Shown here piece by piece: positions 1 to 4,712 of a stretch of DNA of 7,070 nt. The position numbers and the translations under genes are program-made. The stretch is from Lawsonibacter sp. (GTDB lineage Bacteria > Bacillota > Clostridia > Oscillospirales > Oscillospiraceae), in NCBI GenBank assembly GCA_022798855.1, contig JAAWNI010000119.1:1-7070 (forward strand), read 5' to 3'. Each line of letters opens with the position of its first letter. Positions within the stretch are counted from its first letter, which is position 1. The notes under the pieces are model-generated. The model had not been told where the DNA came from, searched no databases, and worked only from the letters and a program-made list of their open reading frames with translations.

Positions 1-1459
1 CGGTGACCAGCACGTCGGTGGGGTAGAAATACTTGAAATCCTCACTGTTTTCGTCGGGCCAGCCCAGGGTGGAGAAGGGCCACAGGGCGGAGGAGAACCA
101 GGTGTCCAGCACGTCGGGGTCCCGCTCAATGTGCTTGGAGCCGCACTTCCCGCAGCAGTCGGGGTCCTCCTCGCTGACGGTCACATGGCCGCAGTCTGCG
201 CAGTACCAGGCGGGAATCTGGTGGCCCCACCAAAGCTGTCGGCTGATGCACCAATCGTGGACGTTCTCCATCCAGTTGGTGTAGGTCTTGGCGAAGCGGT
301 CGGGGACGAACTTCACCTCCCCCTCGTTGACCACCCGCAGGGCCTCGCGGGCCAAGGGCTCCATGCGGACGAACCACTGGGCGGAGATGAGGGGCTCCAC
401 GTCGCTGTGGCAGCGGTAGCAGGTGCCCACGTTGTGGGAGTAGGGCTCGATCTTCTCCATCAGGCCCAGGGCCTCCAGGTCGGCCACCACGGCCTTCCGG
501 GCCTCGTAGCGGTCCATACCCTGGTATTTGCCGCCGTTTTCGTTGACCACGCCGTTGTCATCCAGCACGCGGATGGTCTCCAGATTGTGGCGCAGGCCCA
601 CCTCGAAGTCGTTGGGGTCGTGGGCGGGGGTCATCTTCACGCAGCCGGTGCCGAAGTCCATCTCCACATACTCGTCGGCCACGATGGGGATTTCCCGGTC
701 CATGAGGGGCAGGATGCAGGTCTTGCCGACGAGGTGCTTATACCGCTCGTCGTTGGGGTTGACGGCCACGCCGGTGTCGCCCATCATGGTCTCGGGCCGG
801 GTGGTGGCCACCACCAGATAGCCGGAGCCGTCGGCCAGGGGGTAGCGCATGTGCCACAGGTGGCCGGGCTTGTCCTGGTACTCCACCTCCGCGTCGCTCA
901 GGGCGGTGGTGCAGTGGGGGCACCAGTTGATGATGCGGGAGCCCTTGTAAATCAGGTCCTTCTCGTAGAGGGAGACGAACACATGGCGCACCGCCCGGCT
1001 CAGCCCCTCGTCCATGGTGAAGCGGGAGCGCTCCCAGTCGGCGGAGATGCCCAGCTTCTTCTGCTGCTGGACGATGCGGGCGCCGTATTTGGCCTTCCAG
1101 TCCCACACCCGCTCCAGGAATTTCTCCCGGCCCAGGTCGTAGCGGCTCAGGCCCTCGTTGCTGCGCAGCTCCTCCTCCACCTTCACCTGGGTGGCGATGC
1201 CGGCGTGGTCGGTGCCGGGGAGGTACAGGGCGGCGTAGCCCTGCATCCGCTTGTAGCGGATGAGCATGTCCTGGAGGGAGTCGTCCATGGCGTGGCCCAT
1301 GTGGAGCTGTCCGGTGACGTTGGGGGGCGGCATGACGATGGTGAAGGGCTTTTTCTTGGGGTCCCGGCGGCCCTTGAAGCAGCCGCTTTCCTCCCACTTC
1401 TGGTAAATGCGGCCCTCTGCTTCCTGGGGCTCGTAGACTTTAGGCAATTCTTTTTTCAT
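1..1459 (-). CDS. valS: Valine--tRNA ligase (ValS), N-terminal ~486 residues; 3' end outside the window
   Basis: ValS charges tRNA-Val with valine in the cytoplasm and removes mischarged threonine. The start is the ATG at 1459-1457, preceded by AAGGAG seven bases upstream, and the protein opens MKKELPKVYEPQEAEGRIY. The class I HIGH signature is present as PPPNVTGQLHMGHA at residues ~44-57. The CP1 editing domain is recognised by ATTRPETMMGDTGVAV near residue 220. A Cys-rich patch (CADCG...CCGKCG, residues ~418-440) looks like the zinc ribbon of some ValS enzymes, followed by DVLDTWFSSALWPFS near residue 450. The KMSKS loop and anticodon-binding domain would lie beyond the left edge, so integrity cannot be judged. 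There is no T-box and no convincing promoter directly upstream, which is unusual for a Bacillota valS; a valine-type T-box lies ~3 kb upstream on the same strand. Identity is sure from motifs. Confidence 0.97.
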   Translation of the reverse strand, partial: MKKELPKVYEPQEAEGRIYQKWEESGCFKGRRDPKKKPFTIVMPPPNVTGQLHMGHAMDDSLQDMLIRYKRMQGYAALYLPGTDHAGIATQVKVEEELRSNEGLSRYDLGREKFLERVWDWKAKYGARIVQQQKKLGISADWERSRFTMDEGLSRAVRHVFVSLYEKDLIYKGSRIINWCPHCTTALSDAEVEYQDKPGHLWHMRYPLADGSGYLVVATTRPETMMGDTGVAVNPNDERYKHLVGKTCILPLMDREIPIVADEYVEMDFGTGCVKMTPAHDPNDFEVGLRHNLETIRVLDDNGVVNENGGKYQGMDRYEARKAVVADLEALGLMEKIEPYSHNVGTCYRCHSDVEPLISAQWFVRMEPLAREALRVVNEGEVKFVPDRFAKTYTNWMENVHDWCISRQLWWGHQIPAWYCADCGHVTVSEEDPDCCGKCGSKHIERDPDVLDTWFSSALWPFSTLGWPDENSEDFKYFYPTDVLVT

Positions 1460-1598
1460 AAAATAACTCCTTCTATTCAAAAATGTCTCAGGTTTCTTGC
1501 AAAAACGCCCGCTGGGGCTTAGGGCTTCCGTAGGTGCGGGGAAAACTGGATGGCGGGCCGGGCCGTCCCGCTCTGCGTACGGCTCTCTTGGGTGCGCT

Positions 1599-1646
1599 GT
1601 AGGGGCGCATATTATGCGCCCGCGGGCGGCCGCAGGCCGCCCCTAC
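1599..1646. repeat. Hairpin-rich intergenic repeat with GTAGGGGC ends
   Basis: The segment begins GTAGGGGC and ends GCCCCTAC, so its ends are inverted copies. Inside are two perfect stem-loops: GGGCGCATA (1603-1611) facing TATGCGCCC (1613-1621), and GGGCGGCC (1624-1631) facing GGCCGCCC (1635-1642) around GCA. The form resembles dispersed REP-like elements of GC-rich gut Clostridia; copy number elsewhere in this genome cannot be seen here. Confidence 0.6.
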
Positions 1647-1666
1647 GCGGAGGGTGCGCGTGTAGG

Positions 1667-1685
1667 GCAAGGGCTCTGCCCTTGC
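1667..1685. repeat. Perfect 8-bp stem-loop (GCAAGGGC-TCT-GCCCTTGC)
   Basis: An 8-bp perfect inverted repeat surrounds a three-base loop. It lies between the GTAGGGGC repeat and the MITE-like element. No T-run follows on either strand, so it is not an obvious terminator; it is probably part of the same repeat family. Confidence 0.5.
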
Positions 1686-1715
1686 TTCAGCCCCCAACAC
1701 GCTATCGTTCTCTAA

Positions 1716-1857
1716 GGCTCCCTCTTTGAGGGAGCTGGCACCGCCGCAGGCGGTGGCTGAGGGAGTAAAACAGCGTTTTCACACAGCTTTTCGCCGTCAA
1801 AACTCCCCCCGTCACGGCTTTGCCGTGCCACCCCCCTCCAGGAGGGGGGCTTTTGAC
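1716..1857. repeat. MITE-like element, ~140 bp, with imperfect terminal inverted repeats
   Basis: The left arm (1716-1766) and the reverse complement of the right arm (1801-1857) share one plan. Each has a CTCCCTC or CCCCCTCC hairpin, then TGGCAC, then a second small hairpin (CACCGCC-GCA-GGCGGTG on the left; CACGGC-TTT-GCCGTG on the right), then GAGGGAGT or GGGGGAGT. About 34 bases of unrelated sequence separate the arms. No ORF is carried, so it would be non-autonomous. The outer hairpin followed by CTTTTG on the plus strand and GGGGGGAGTTTTGAC on the minus strand may also stop transcription. Target-site duplications are not clear. Confidence 0.6.
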
Positions 1858-1877
1858 AGGCCGGGGCATAGCCCCTG

Positions 1878-1908
1878 CCTGTCCATCGGCGGGGTCATCA
1901 TGGACAGG
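1878..1908. repeat. Inverted repeat (CCTGTCCAT / ATGGACAGG) overlapping the end of the first XRE gene
   Basis: Nine-base perfect arms at 1878-1886 and 1900-1908 flank a 13-base loop. The right arm contains the last codons and stop of the XRE gene ending at 1898. A GGGGC-ATA-GCCCC mini-hairpin (1863-1875) follows. Without a T-run, a role as terminator or as mRNA 3' protection is only a guess. Confidence 0.45.
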
Positions 1909-2122
1909 GCCAGGACCGCTCCTCTGTCCGTCCCACGAGGTAGTCGATGGCCACGCCGTAGAAATCGGCCATCCGAATCAGGACGGAAGCGGTGGGCTCC
2001 CGCTCACCGGTTTCATAACGGCAATATGACTTTAACGAGATGCCCAATTCTTTTGCCGTGTATTCTTGAGTAAGCTTCTGCTCTTTACGCAGGGTAAAGA
2101 GCCTTTCTGATAGTGTCACCAT
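1898..2122 (-). CDS. Small XRE-family HTH transcriptional regulator (copy 1)
   Basis: A 74-residue protein made almost wholly of one lambda-Cro/CI type helix-turn-helix domain, expected to bind operator DNA as a dimer in the cytoplasm. It starts MVTLSERLFTLRKEQKLTQE at the ATG 2122-2120 behind AGAGGTGA. The HTH core is TQEYTAKELGISLKSYCRYETG, followed by the family-typical tail EREPTASVLIRMADFYGVAIDYLVG. It is the last gene of a tandem set of three paralogues. Its 36-residue stretch from RYETGEREP to RTEERS is identical to that of copy 3, while the recognition helix differs. It alone carries four extra C-terminal residues (WPCP), which come from the adjacent inverted repeat. Which promoter it regulates is unknown; the twin operator near 2640-2689 is the obvious candidate. 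Confidence 0.88.
   Translation of the reverse strand: MVTLSERLFTLRKEQKLTQEYTAKELGISLKSYCRYETGEREPTASVLIRMADFYGVAIDYLVGRTEERSWPCP
1914..2022. repeat. Direct repeat, copy A (109 bp; partner 2412-2520)
   Basis: This stretch matches 2412-2520 with 3 differences by eye (about 97% identity). It covers the 3' half of XRE copy 1 from the RYETGEREP codons to RTEERS. Identity ends abruptly at the boundary with the recognition-helix coding part. Confidence 0.85.
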
Positions 2123-2159
2123 TTTCCGTGTTCACCTCTTCGCCACGGCGGGGTGGAGT

Positions 2160-2372
2160 TCAGGGCCGCTCCTCAGAGCGCCCCATAAGGTAGTCGATGG
2201 TCACGCCGTAGAAATCGGCCATCAAAGCCAGGACGGAAGCGGTGGGTTCCCGCTCGCCCCGCTCGTATCGGACATAGGTATTCAGCGCGAGCCCCATTTC
2301 CTGCACCAGGCTTTTCTGTGATACGTTTCGCTCCTGCCGCAGGGCGAGAAGCCGTTCTGGTAATGTTGTCAT
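2160..2372 (-). CDS. Small XRE-family HTH transcriptional regulator (copy 2)
   Basis: A 70-residue paralogue of its two neighbours, again little more than an HTH domain. It starts MTTLPERLLALRQERNVSQ at ATG 2372-2370 behind AGAGGTGA with a seven-base spacer. The HTH core is SQKSLVQEMGLALNTYVRYERG, and the tail EREPTASVLALMADFYGVTIDYLMG is clearly related to, but more diverged than, the tails of copies 1 and 3. The 37-base gap to copy 1 and the 35-base gap from copy 3 share an AACTCC...GAGGTGAACA layout, so gene and spacer were probably duplicated as one unit. The recognition helix (ALNTYVRYE) differs from both neighbours, suggesting a different or relaxed operator preference. It is probably cotranscribed with copies 1 and 3. 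Confidence 0.88.
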   Translation of the reverse strand: MTTLPERLLALRQERNVSQKSLVQEMGLALNTYVRYERGEREPTASVLALMADFYGVTIDYLMGRSEERP

Positions 2373-2407
2373 ATTTTGTTCACCTCTTTGCCAGGGTGGG
2401 ACGGAGT

Positions 2408-2620
2408 TTAAGACCGCTCTTCTGTCCGTCCCACGAGGTAGTCGATGGCCACGCCGTAGAAATCGGCCATCCGAATCAGGACGGAAGCGGTGGGTTCCCG
2501 CTCGCCGGTTTCATAACGGCGGTATGACCGGTAGGCGATTCCCTGTGACGCGGCGGCTTTCTCCTGAGAAAGGCCCCGCTCATTTCTCAGGAGCAGCAGT
2601 TTTTCAGGAAGTGTTGTCAT
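2408..2620 (-). CDS. Small XRE-family HTH transcriptional regulator (copy 3, operator-proximal)
   Basis: A 70-residue XRE-type DNA-binding protein, first of the tandem trio and closest to the divergent promoter. I start it at ATG 2620-2618 (MTTLPEKLLLLRNERGLSQ), which aligns with the paralogues and has AAGGGGTGA upstream. A longer open frame to 2755 runs back through the divergent promoter and into the opposite gene and is not credible. The HTH core is SQEKAAASQGIAYRSYRRYETG; the Arg-rich AYRSYRRYE recognition helix is distinct from the other two. The tail is identical to that of copy 1. Its ribosome binding site abuts the -35 box of the plus-strand promoter, so autoregulation through the twin operator is likely, as in Cro/CI modules. 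That is inference from layout. No strong minus-strand promoter is visible. Confidence 0.88.
   Translation of the reverse strand: MTTLPEKLLLLRNERGLSQEKAAASQGIAYRSYRRYETGEREPTASVLIRMADFYGVAIDYLVGRTEERS
2412..2520. repeat. Direct repeat, copy B (109 bp; partner 1914-2022)
   Basis: This is the partner of 1914-2022, offset by 498 bp, with 3 mismatches. It encodes the shared C-terminal tail of XRE copies 1 and 3. The matching region in copy 2 is visibly more diverged, which points to recent conversion or recombination between the outer copies. Confidence 0.85.
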
Positions 2621-2634
2621 TTTTTGCTCACCCC

Positions 2635-2663
2635 TTGACAACCCCAAACGGGGTGTGTATAAT
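2635..2663 (+). promoter_or_regulatory. Perfect-consensus sigma-A promoter for the small plus-strand gene
   Basis: TTGACA (2635-2640) and TATAAT (2658-2663) are both exact and separated by 17 bases. The start of transcription should fall near 2670, about 36 bases before the ATG at 2706. An unregulated promoter this strong would be very active; two operator-like repeats lying in and just after it suggest it is normally repressed. Confidence 0.88.
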
Positions 2664-2689
2664 AGCGTTAGAAAACCCCGTTTGGGGTT
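2640..2689. promoter_or_regulatory. Twin operator: two exact, inverted copies of ACCCCAAACGGGGT
   Basis: ACCCCAAACGGGGT lies at 2641-2654, inside the promoter spacer. Its exact reverse complement ACCCCGTTTGGGGT lies at 2675-2688, just past the expected transcription start. Each copy is itself a near-palindrome (ACCCC/GGGGT around AAAC), the form expected for a dimeric XRE repressor. Counting flanking bases, the arms are 15 bp with a 20-base loop that contains the -10 box. Centres are 34 bp apart. Likely ligands are the adjacent XRE proteins; this is inference. Confidence 0.75.
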
Positions 2690-2705
2690 AAAAAGAGGTG
2701 TCATA

Positions 2706-2963
2706 ATGAACGACCTAGTAAAGTGCCTGTATGAATTTACAATGGAGAAGCGCATGGGGAGCGTTTACCAGGACCCTGAGTACGACGAGATGGCCGGCAG
2801 CATAGAGACGCAGATTGAGAAGGTCCAAAAGGACATGACCGAAGAACAAAAGCTTGAATTGCGCCTTCTCCTGGAACGCATCTCCGCCCAGGCCAGCATT
2901 ACAAACGAGCATCTGTTTCAGGCGGCGCTGGGGCTGGCCCCGGAGCTGAACGTCCTGGCCTAA
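2706..2963 (+). CDS. Small hypothetical protein, 85 aa, divergent from the XRE trio
   Basis: The only convincing plus-strand gene in the window. It starts at ATG 2706 (MNDLVKCLYEFTMEKRMGS) with AGAGGTG five bases upstream, directly downstream of the perfect promoter and twin operator. The protein is acidic and mostly helical, has no signal peptide or membrane segment, and ends ITNEHLFQAALGLAPELNVLA. The mid part (IETQIEKVQKDMTEEQKLELRLLLERI) could form amphipathic helices or a short coiled coil. It resembles small uncharacterised Clostridia proteins of the DUF6809 kind, but I hold that loosely. Its sequence is less GC-rich than the flanking housekeeping genes, which fits acquisition with the regulators. 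Its stop overlaps the convergent gene stop by four bases. Function unknown; an antirepressor-like or accessory role is only speculation. Confidence 0.8.
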   Translation: MNDLVKCLYEFTMEKRMGSVYQDPEYDEMAGSIETQIEKVQKDMTEEQKLELRLLLERISAQASITNEHLFQAALGLAPELNVLA

Positions 2964-3475
2964 CGGATATTCTGGATTTTCAGCCCGGTTTTCCGCTGGA
3001 TCAGCTTTCGAAACTCCTCCGGAGTACCCACAGACAGGCCCTCTTTGCTGTAGGCCTGGCCGTGGGTTCTGTCCATCATCAGGATAAAGTACCGCTCCGT
3101 CTCGGCCGCCGCCCGGATGGAGGAGTAGGGCCACCAATTTTCCCCCGCCTGGGTGCGGCAGACGTAGCAGCTCTCCTCCTGAAAGACGGTATTGACCGCC
3201 CGGGCGTTCTGAGGGATGCGCCGGAGGGCGAAAAGCCCATTGACCCGGTCCTCGGTGAGCAGGCAGCCCAGCATGAACAGGCCCAGCAGGGCGTTCACCT
3301 GCCAGCCGCTGTGTCCGCCCCGGAGGTAGGTGGCTGTGAGGAACAGCTCCAGCGCCGCCACGAACCAGGCCAGAGTCCGCACCGGAAAGCTACTCCCCCG
3401 CCGCAGGGTTTTGCGGTTGACCCTGGCCAGGGCTGTCATGGCCCGGTGGTCGATTGTAGTCTGAAAAATAAGCAC
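2960..3475 (-). CDS. YcxB-like membrane protein
   Basis: A 171-residue protein with two predicted membrane helices (residues ~33-51 and ~57-73), then a cytosolic domain like the C-terminal part of the YcxB family (YSSIRAAAETERYFILMM near residues 117-134, then a GTPEEFRKLIQRKTG ending). The family has no firmly established biochemical role. The likely start is GTG at 3475-3473 with GAGGTGA four bases before it; that site is built into the stop of the phosphodiesterase gene, leaving only four bases between the two genes. They are therefore almost surely one transcript and probably translationally coupled. An internal ATG at residue 13 has no better support. The TAG stop overlaps, by four bases on the opposite strand, the TAA of the small plus-strand gene. 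Confidence 0.8.
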   Translation of the reverse strand: MLIFQTTIDHRAMTALARVNRKTLRRGSSFPVRTLAWFVAALELFLTATYLRGGHSGWQVNALLGLFMLGCLLTEDRVNGLFALRRIPQNARAVNTVFQEESCYVCRTQAGENWWPYSSIRAAAETERYFILMMDRTHGQAYSKEGLSVGTPEEFRKLIQRKTGLKIQNIR

Positions 3476-3479
3476 CTTA

Positions 3480-4445
3480 TCACCTCGAAGCTTGCTGATA
3501 CCGCCCGGGGAGGACCCCCATCAGCTGAGACGGCGTGATGCAGTCGGAGTAGTAGCCATCAGTCTGCCAGGAGAGGTCGATCATGTCGGTCAGCCGGTTG
3601 ACAGTGTGGGCGTAGACCAGACAGCCGTAGCTGCGGAGGATCCGGCTGGTTTCGGCGGAAACCAGGGTGGCGTCCATGGTGACCACCGGGATATTCCGCT
3701 CCCGGCAGAACCTGCCGATCTGGTGGTAGTCCAGACTTCCCAGCTGATACAGGGTAAAAATCCAGTTTTTGACGGGGGCCTCCTCCCGCACCCAGTCGTG
3801 CATCTCCTCGTGGTATATCTGAATAATGATCTGGTCCCACAGGGTGGGGTCCTCCGCCTGGTCCACCGCCCGGACGATCTCCCGCATCTGAGCCCGGACC
3901 GAGTCCTCGTCCTTGTCCTTGCCGTCGGTGACGATGTAGGCGTCCGGGCAGGCCTGGAGCAGGGCGATAATGCCGTCGATGTCCAGGGGGGAGTAGTAGT
4001 AGCAGACCGGGGTGCTCATAAAGGTTTTCCAGTCCACAACGCCGTCAAGGTTCTGTTCCATATTGTGGTTGGAATTTGGGCCCCAGTCGTGCCGGGCCAC
4101 CATAACGCCGTCGGAGGTGAGCTGGAGGTCTACCTCGAATACCCGCTGGCCCCGGGCGTAGCCCTCCCAAAAGGCATCCTCGCAGTTTGTGCCGATCCTG
4201 CCGTCCACCGTCCCCATGGCGTGGGCAAAGACGGGGATGTCTGTCCACTTGCTGGTGGATATGGGGCTGGGGGAGGCGGCCCGGCGGACCGCCTTGAAAA
4301 TGGGGCGGACGCAGTCCCGGACGGCCCGGGCGAGGGTCACCGGGGGCACCTCCACCCACACCGCGCGGGCCGGGGCGGCCGCCGAACACAGCAGAGCCGC
4401 GGTGAGCAGAAACCCCGCCGCCCGCTGCAGCCCTCTTTTCTTCAT
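3480..4445 (-). CDS. Secreted GDPD-like phosphodiesterase (PI-PLC/GDPD superfamily)
   Basis: A 321-residue exported protein of the glycerophosphodiester phosphodiesterase superfamily, likely cleaving a phosphodiester outside the cell; the substrate cannot be told. The start is ATG 4445-4443 behind AGGAGG with an eight-base spacer. An in-frame ATG at 4508 lies inside the T-box terminator and is rejected. A signal peptide (MKKRGLQRAAGFLLTAALLC, cleavage likely after ARA at residue 28) precedes the TIM-barrel domain. Motifs in order are AHAMG (74-78), TNCEDAF (86-92), FEVDLQLTSDG (103-113) and ARHDW (117-121), supplying the expected His75, Glu104, Asp106 and His119. The usual His-Arg-Gly is His-Ala-Met-Gly, so the Arg is absent. 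It is the first gene after the T-box leader and overlaps functionally with the YcxB-like gene downstream. Confidence 0.87.
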   Translation of the reverse strand: MKKRGLQRAAGFLLTAALLCSAAAPARAVWVEVPPVTLARAVRDCVRPIFKAVRRAASPSPISTSKWTDIPVFAHAMGTVDGRIGTNCEDAFWEGYARGQRVFEVDLQLTSDGVMVARHDWGPNSNHNMEQNLDGVVDWKTFMSTPVCYYYSPLDIDGIIALLQACPDAYIVTDGKDKDEDSVRAQMREIVRAVDQAEDPTLWDQIIIQIYHEEMHDWVREEAPVKNWIFTLYQLGSLDYHQIGRFCRERNIPVVTMDATLVSAETSRILRSYGCLVYAHTVNRLTDMIDLSWQTDGYYSDCITPSQLMGVLPGRYQQASR

Positions 4446-4466
4446 CAATAAGCCCTCCTTTTGTGG

Positions 4467-4503
4467 AAATAAAAACGCCCCGAGTCCCACTGGACTCAGG
4501 GCG
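4467..4503 (-). terminator. T-box intrinsic terminator
   Basis: On the minus strand, CGCCCTGAGTCC pairs with GGACTCGGGGCG around a four-base loop (stem-loop 4476-4503), with one mismatched or wobble position, and is followed by five Ts, an A and three more Ts. The 5' flank holds the T-box sequence, so antiterminator and terminator are alternative folds. It also would stop read-through from coaX. The phosphodiesterase ribosome binding site begins shortly after. Confidence 0.9.
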
Positions 4504-4706
4504 ATCATACGACCGCGGTACCACCTGAATTTCCCCCGAGGGGGACGCTCTGCCTTCTGTAACGGGAAGACCCGCCTCCCCCTACTAAAAGCATTCAGGG
4601 GCGGGGCGCGGAAGCCACCTTCTCCAGGCTGGACCGGGGGCTTGCACCGTCCGCCCCCTCTCTGAATGTCCGAACATGGATACTCCTCTTCCGCATTGCC
4701 TTTTAC
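4467..4706 (-). promoter_or_regulatory. T-box riboswitch leader, probably sensing uncharged tRNA-Val
   Basis: A full T-box leader of about 240 nt. The conserved T-box lies at 4512-4530 and reads CAGGTGGTACCGCGG on the transcript strand. Stem I is closed by GCGGAAG (4688-4694) and CTTCCGC (4608-4614). The 5' side of the specifier loop carries AGTA (4681-4684), the helix above is TCCA/TGGA, and the 3' side is GAAGGTGG (4615-4622). The distal GGTGCAAGCC loop and the AGTAGG...CGGG-TCTT-CCCGTTACA stem III region are present. Reading GTG (4616-4618) followed by purine G gives valine; the shifted reading GGT gives glycine. The bulge UGGU pairs with ACCA, meaning discriminator A73, which fits tRNA-Val and not the U73 tRNA-Gly of Bacillota. 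The leader directly precedes the GDPD-like gene, not a synthetase. Confidence 0.93.
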
Positions 4707-4712
4707 CGGTCA

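Larger units (their letters stand above)
1460..1897. other. Gene-free 438-bp gap full of hairpin repeats
   Basis: No credible gene is visible between valS and the first XRE regulator. The gap holds a GTAGGGGCG-type hairpin repeat, a GCAAGGGC hairpin, a MITE-like element with two ~50-bp arms, and an inverted repeat next to the regulator stop codon, all listed separately. On the minus strand just before valS there is a GCGGGC followed by five Ts. It could pair with a GCCCGC some 45 bases earlier, but this is too weak to call a terminator. I found no convincing -35/-10 pair for valS; TTGCAA with a 17-base spacer to TGAATA is the best and is poor. Confidence 0.7.

Noticed and set aside
131..1522. 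463-codon open frame on the plus strand across valS
   Set aside because: It is antisense to a clear valyl-tRNA synthetase; its long runs of Val, Gly, His and Leu are typical of the mirror frame of a GC-rich gene, and it lacks any family motif.
2640..2689. CRISPR or short tandem array reading of the ACCCC/GGGGT repeats
   Set aside because: There are only two copies, in inverted orientation, with no further units and no cas genes; their place on the promoter fits operators.
2621..2755. Longer N-terminus for XRE copy 3, back to an ATG at 2755
   Set aside because: It would read through the divergent promoter and operators and into the opposite gene; the paralogues begin at the MTTLPE/MVTLSE position, which has its own ribosome binding site.
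4439..4445. Lipoprotein signal for the GDPD-like protein because of Cys20
   Set aside because: The residues before Cys20 are Ala-Leu-Leu, which does not satisfy a lipobox needing Gly, Ala or Ser at -1; Ala-Arg-Ala at 26-28 is a better signal peptidase I site.
3492..4451. 319-codon plus-strand open frame opposite the GDPD-like gene
   Set aside because: Composition (Gly, Val, Asp, His rich) is that of a shadow frame. The minus-strand frame has a signal peptide, ribosome binding site and conserved catalytic motifs.
4446..4508. Upstream ATG at 4508 for the GDPD-like gene
   Set aside because: The extra codons lie in the T-box terminator; the ATG at 4445 has AGGAGG and begins a normal signal peptide.
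4615..4620. Tryptophan (TGG) or glycine (GGT) as T-box specifier
   Set aside because: TGG would be followed by C, not the required purine, and Trp and Gly tRNAs do not have the A73 discriminator demanded by the UGGU bulge.
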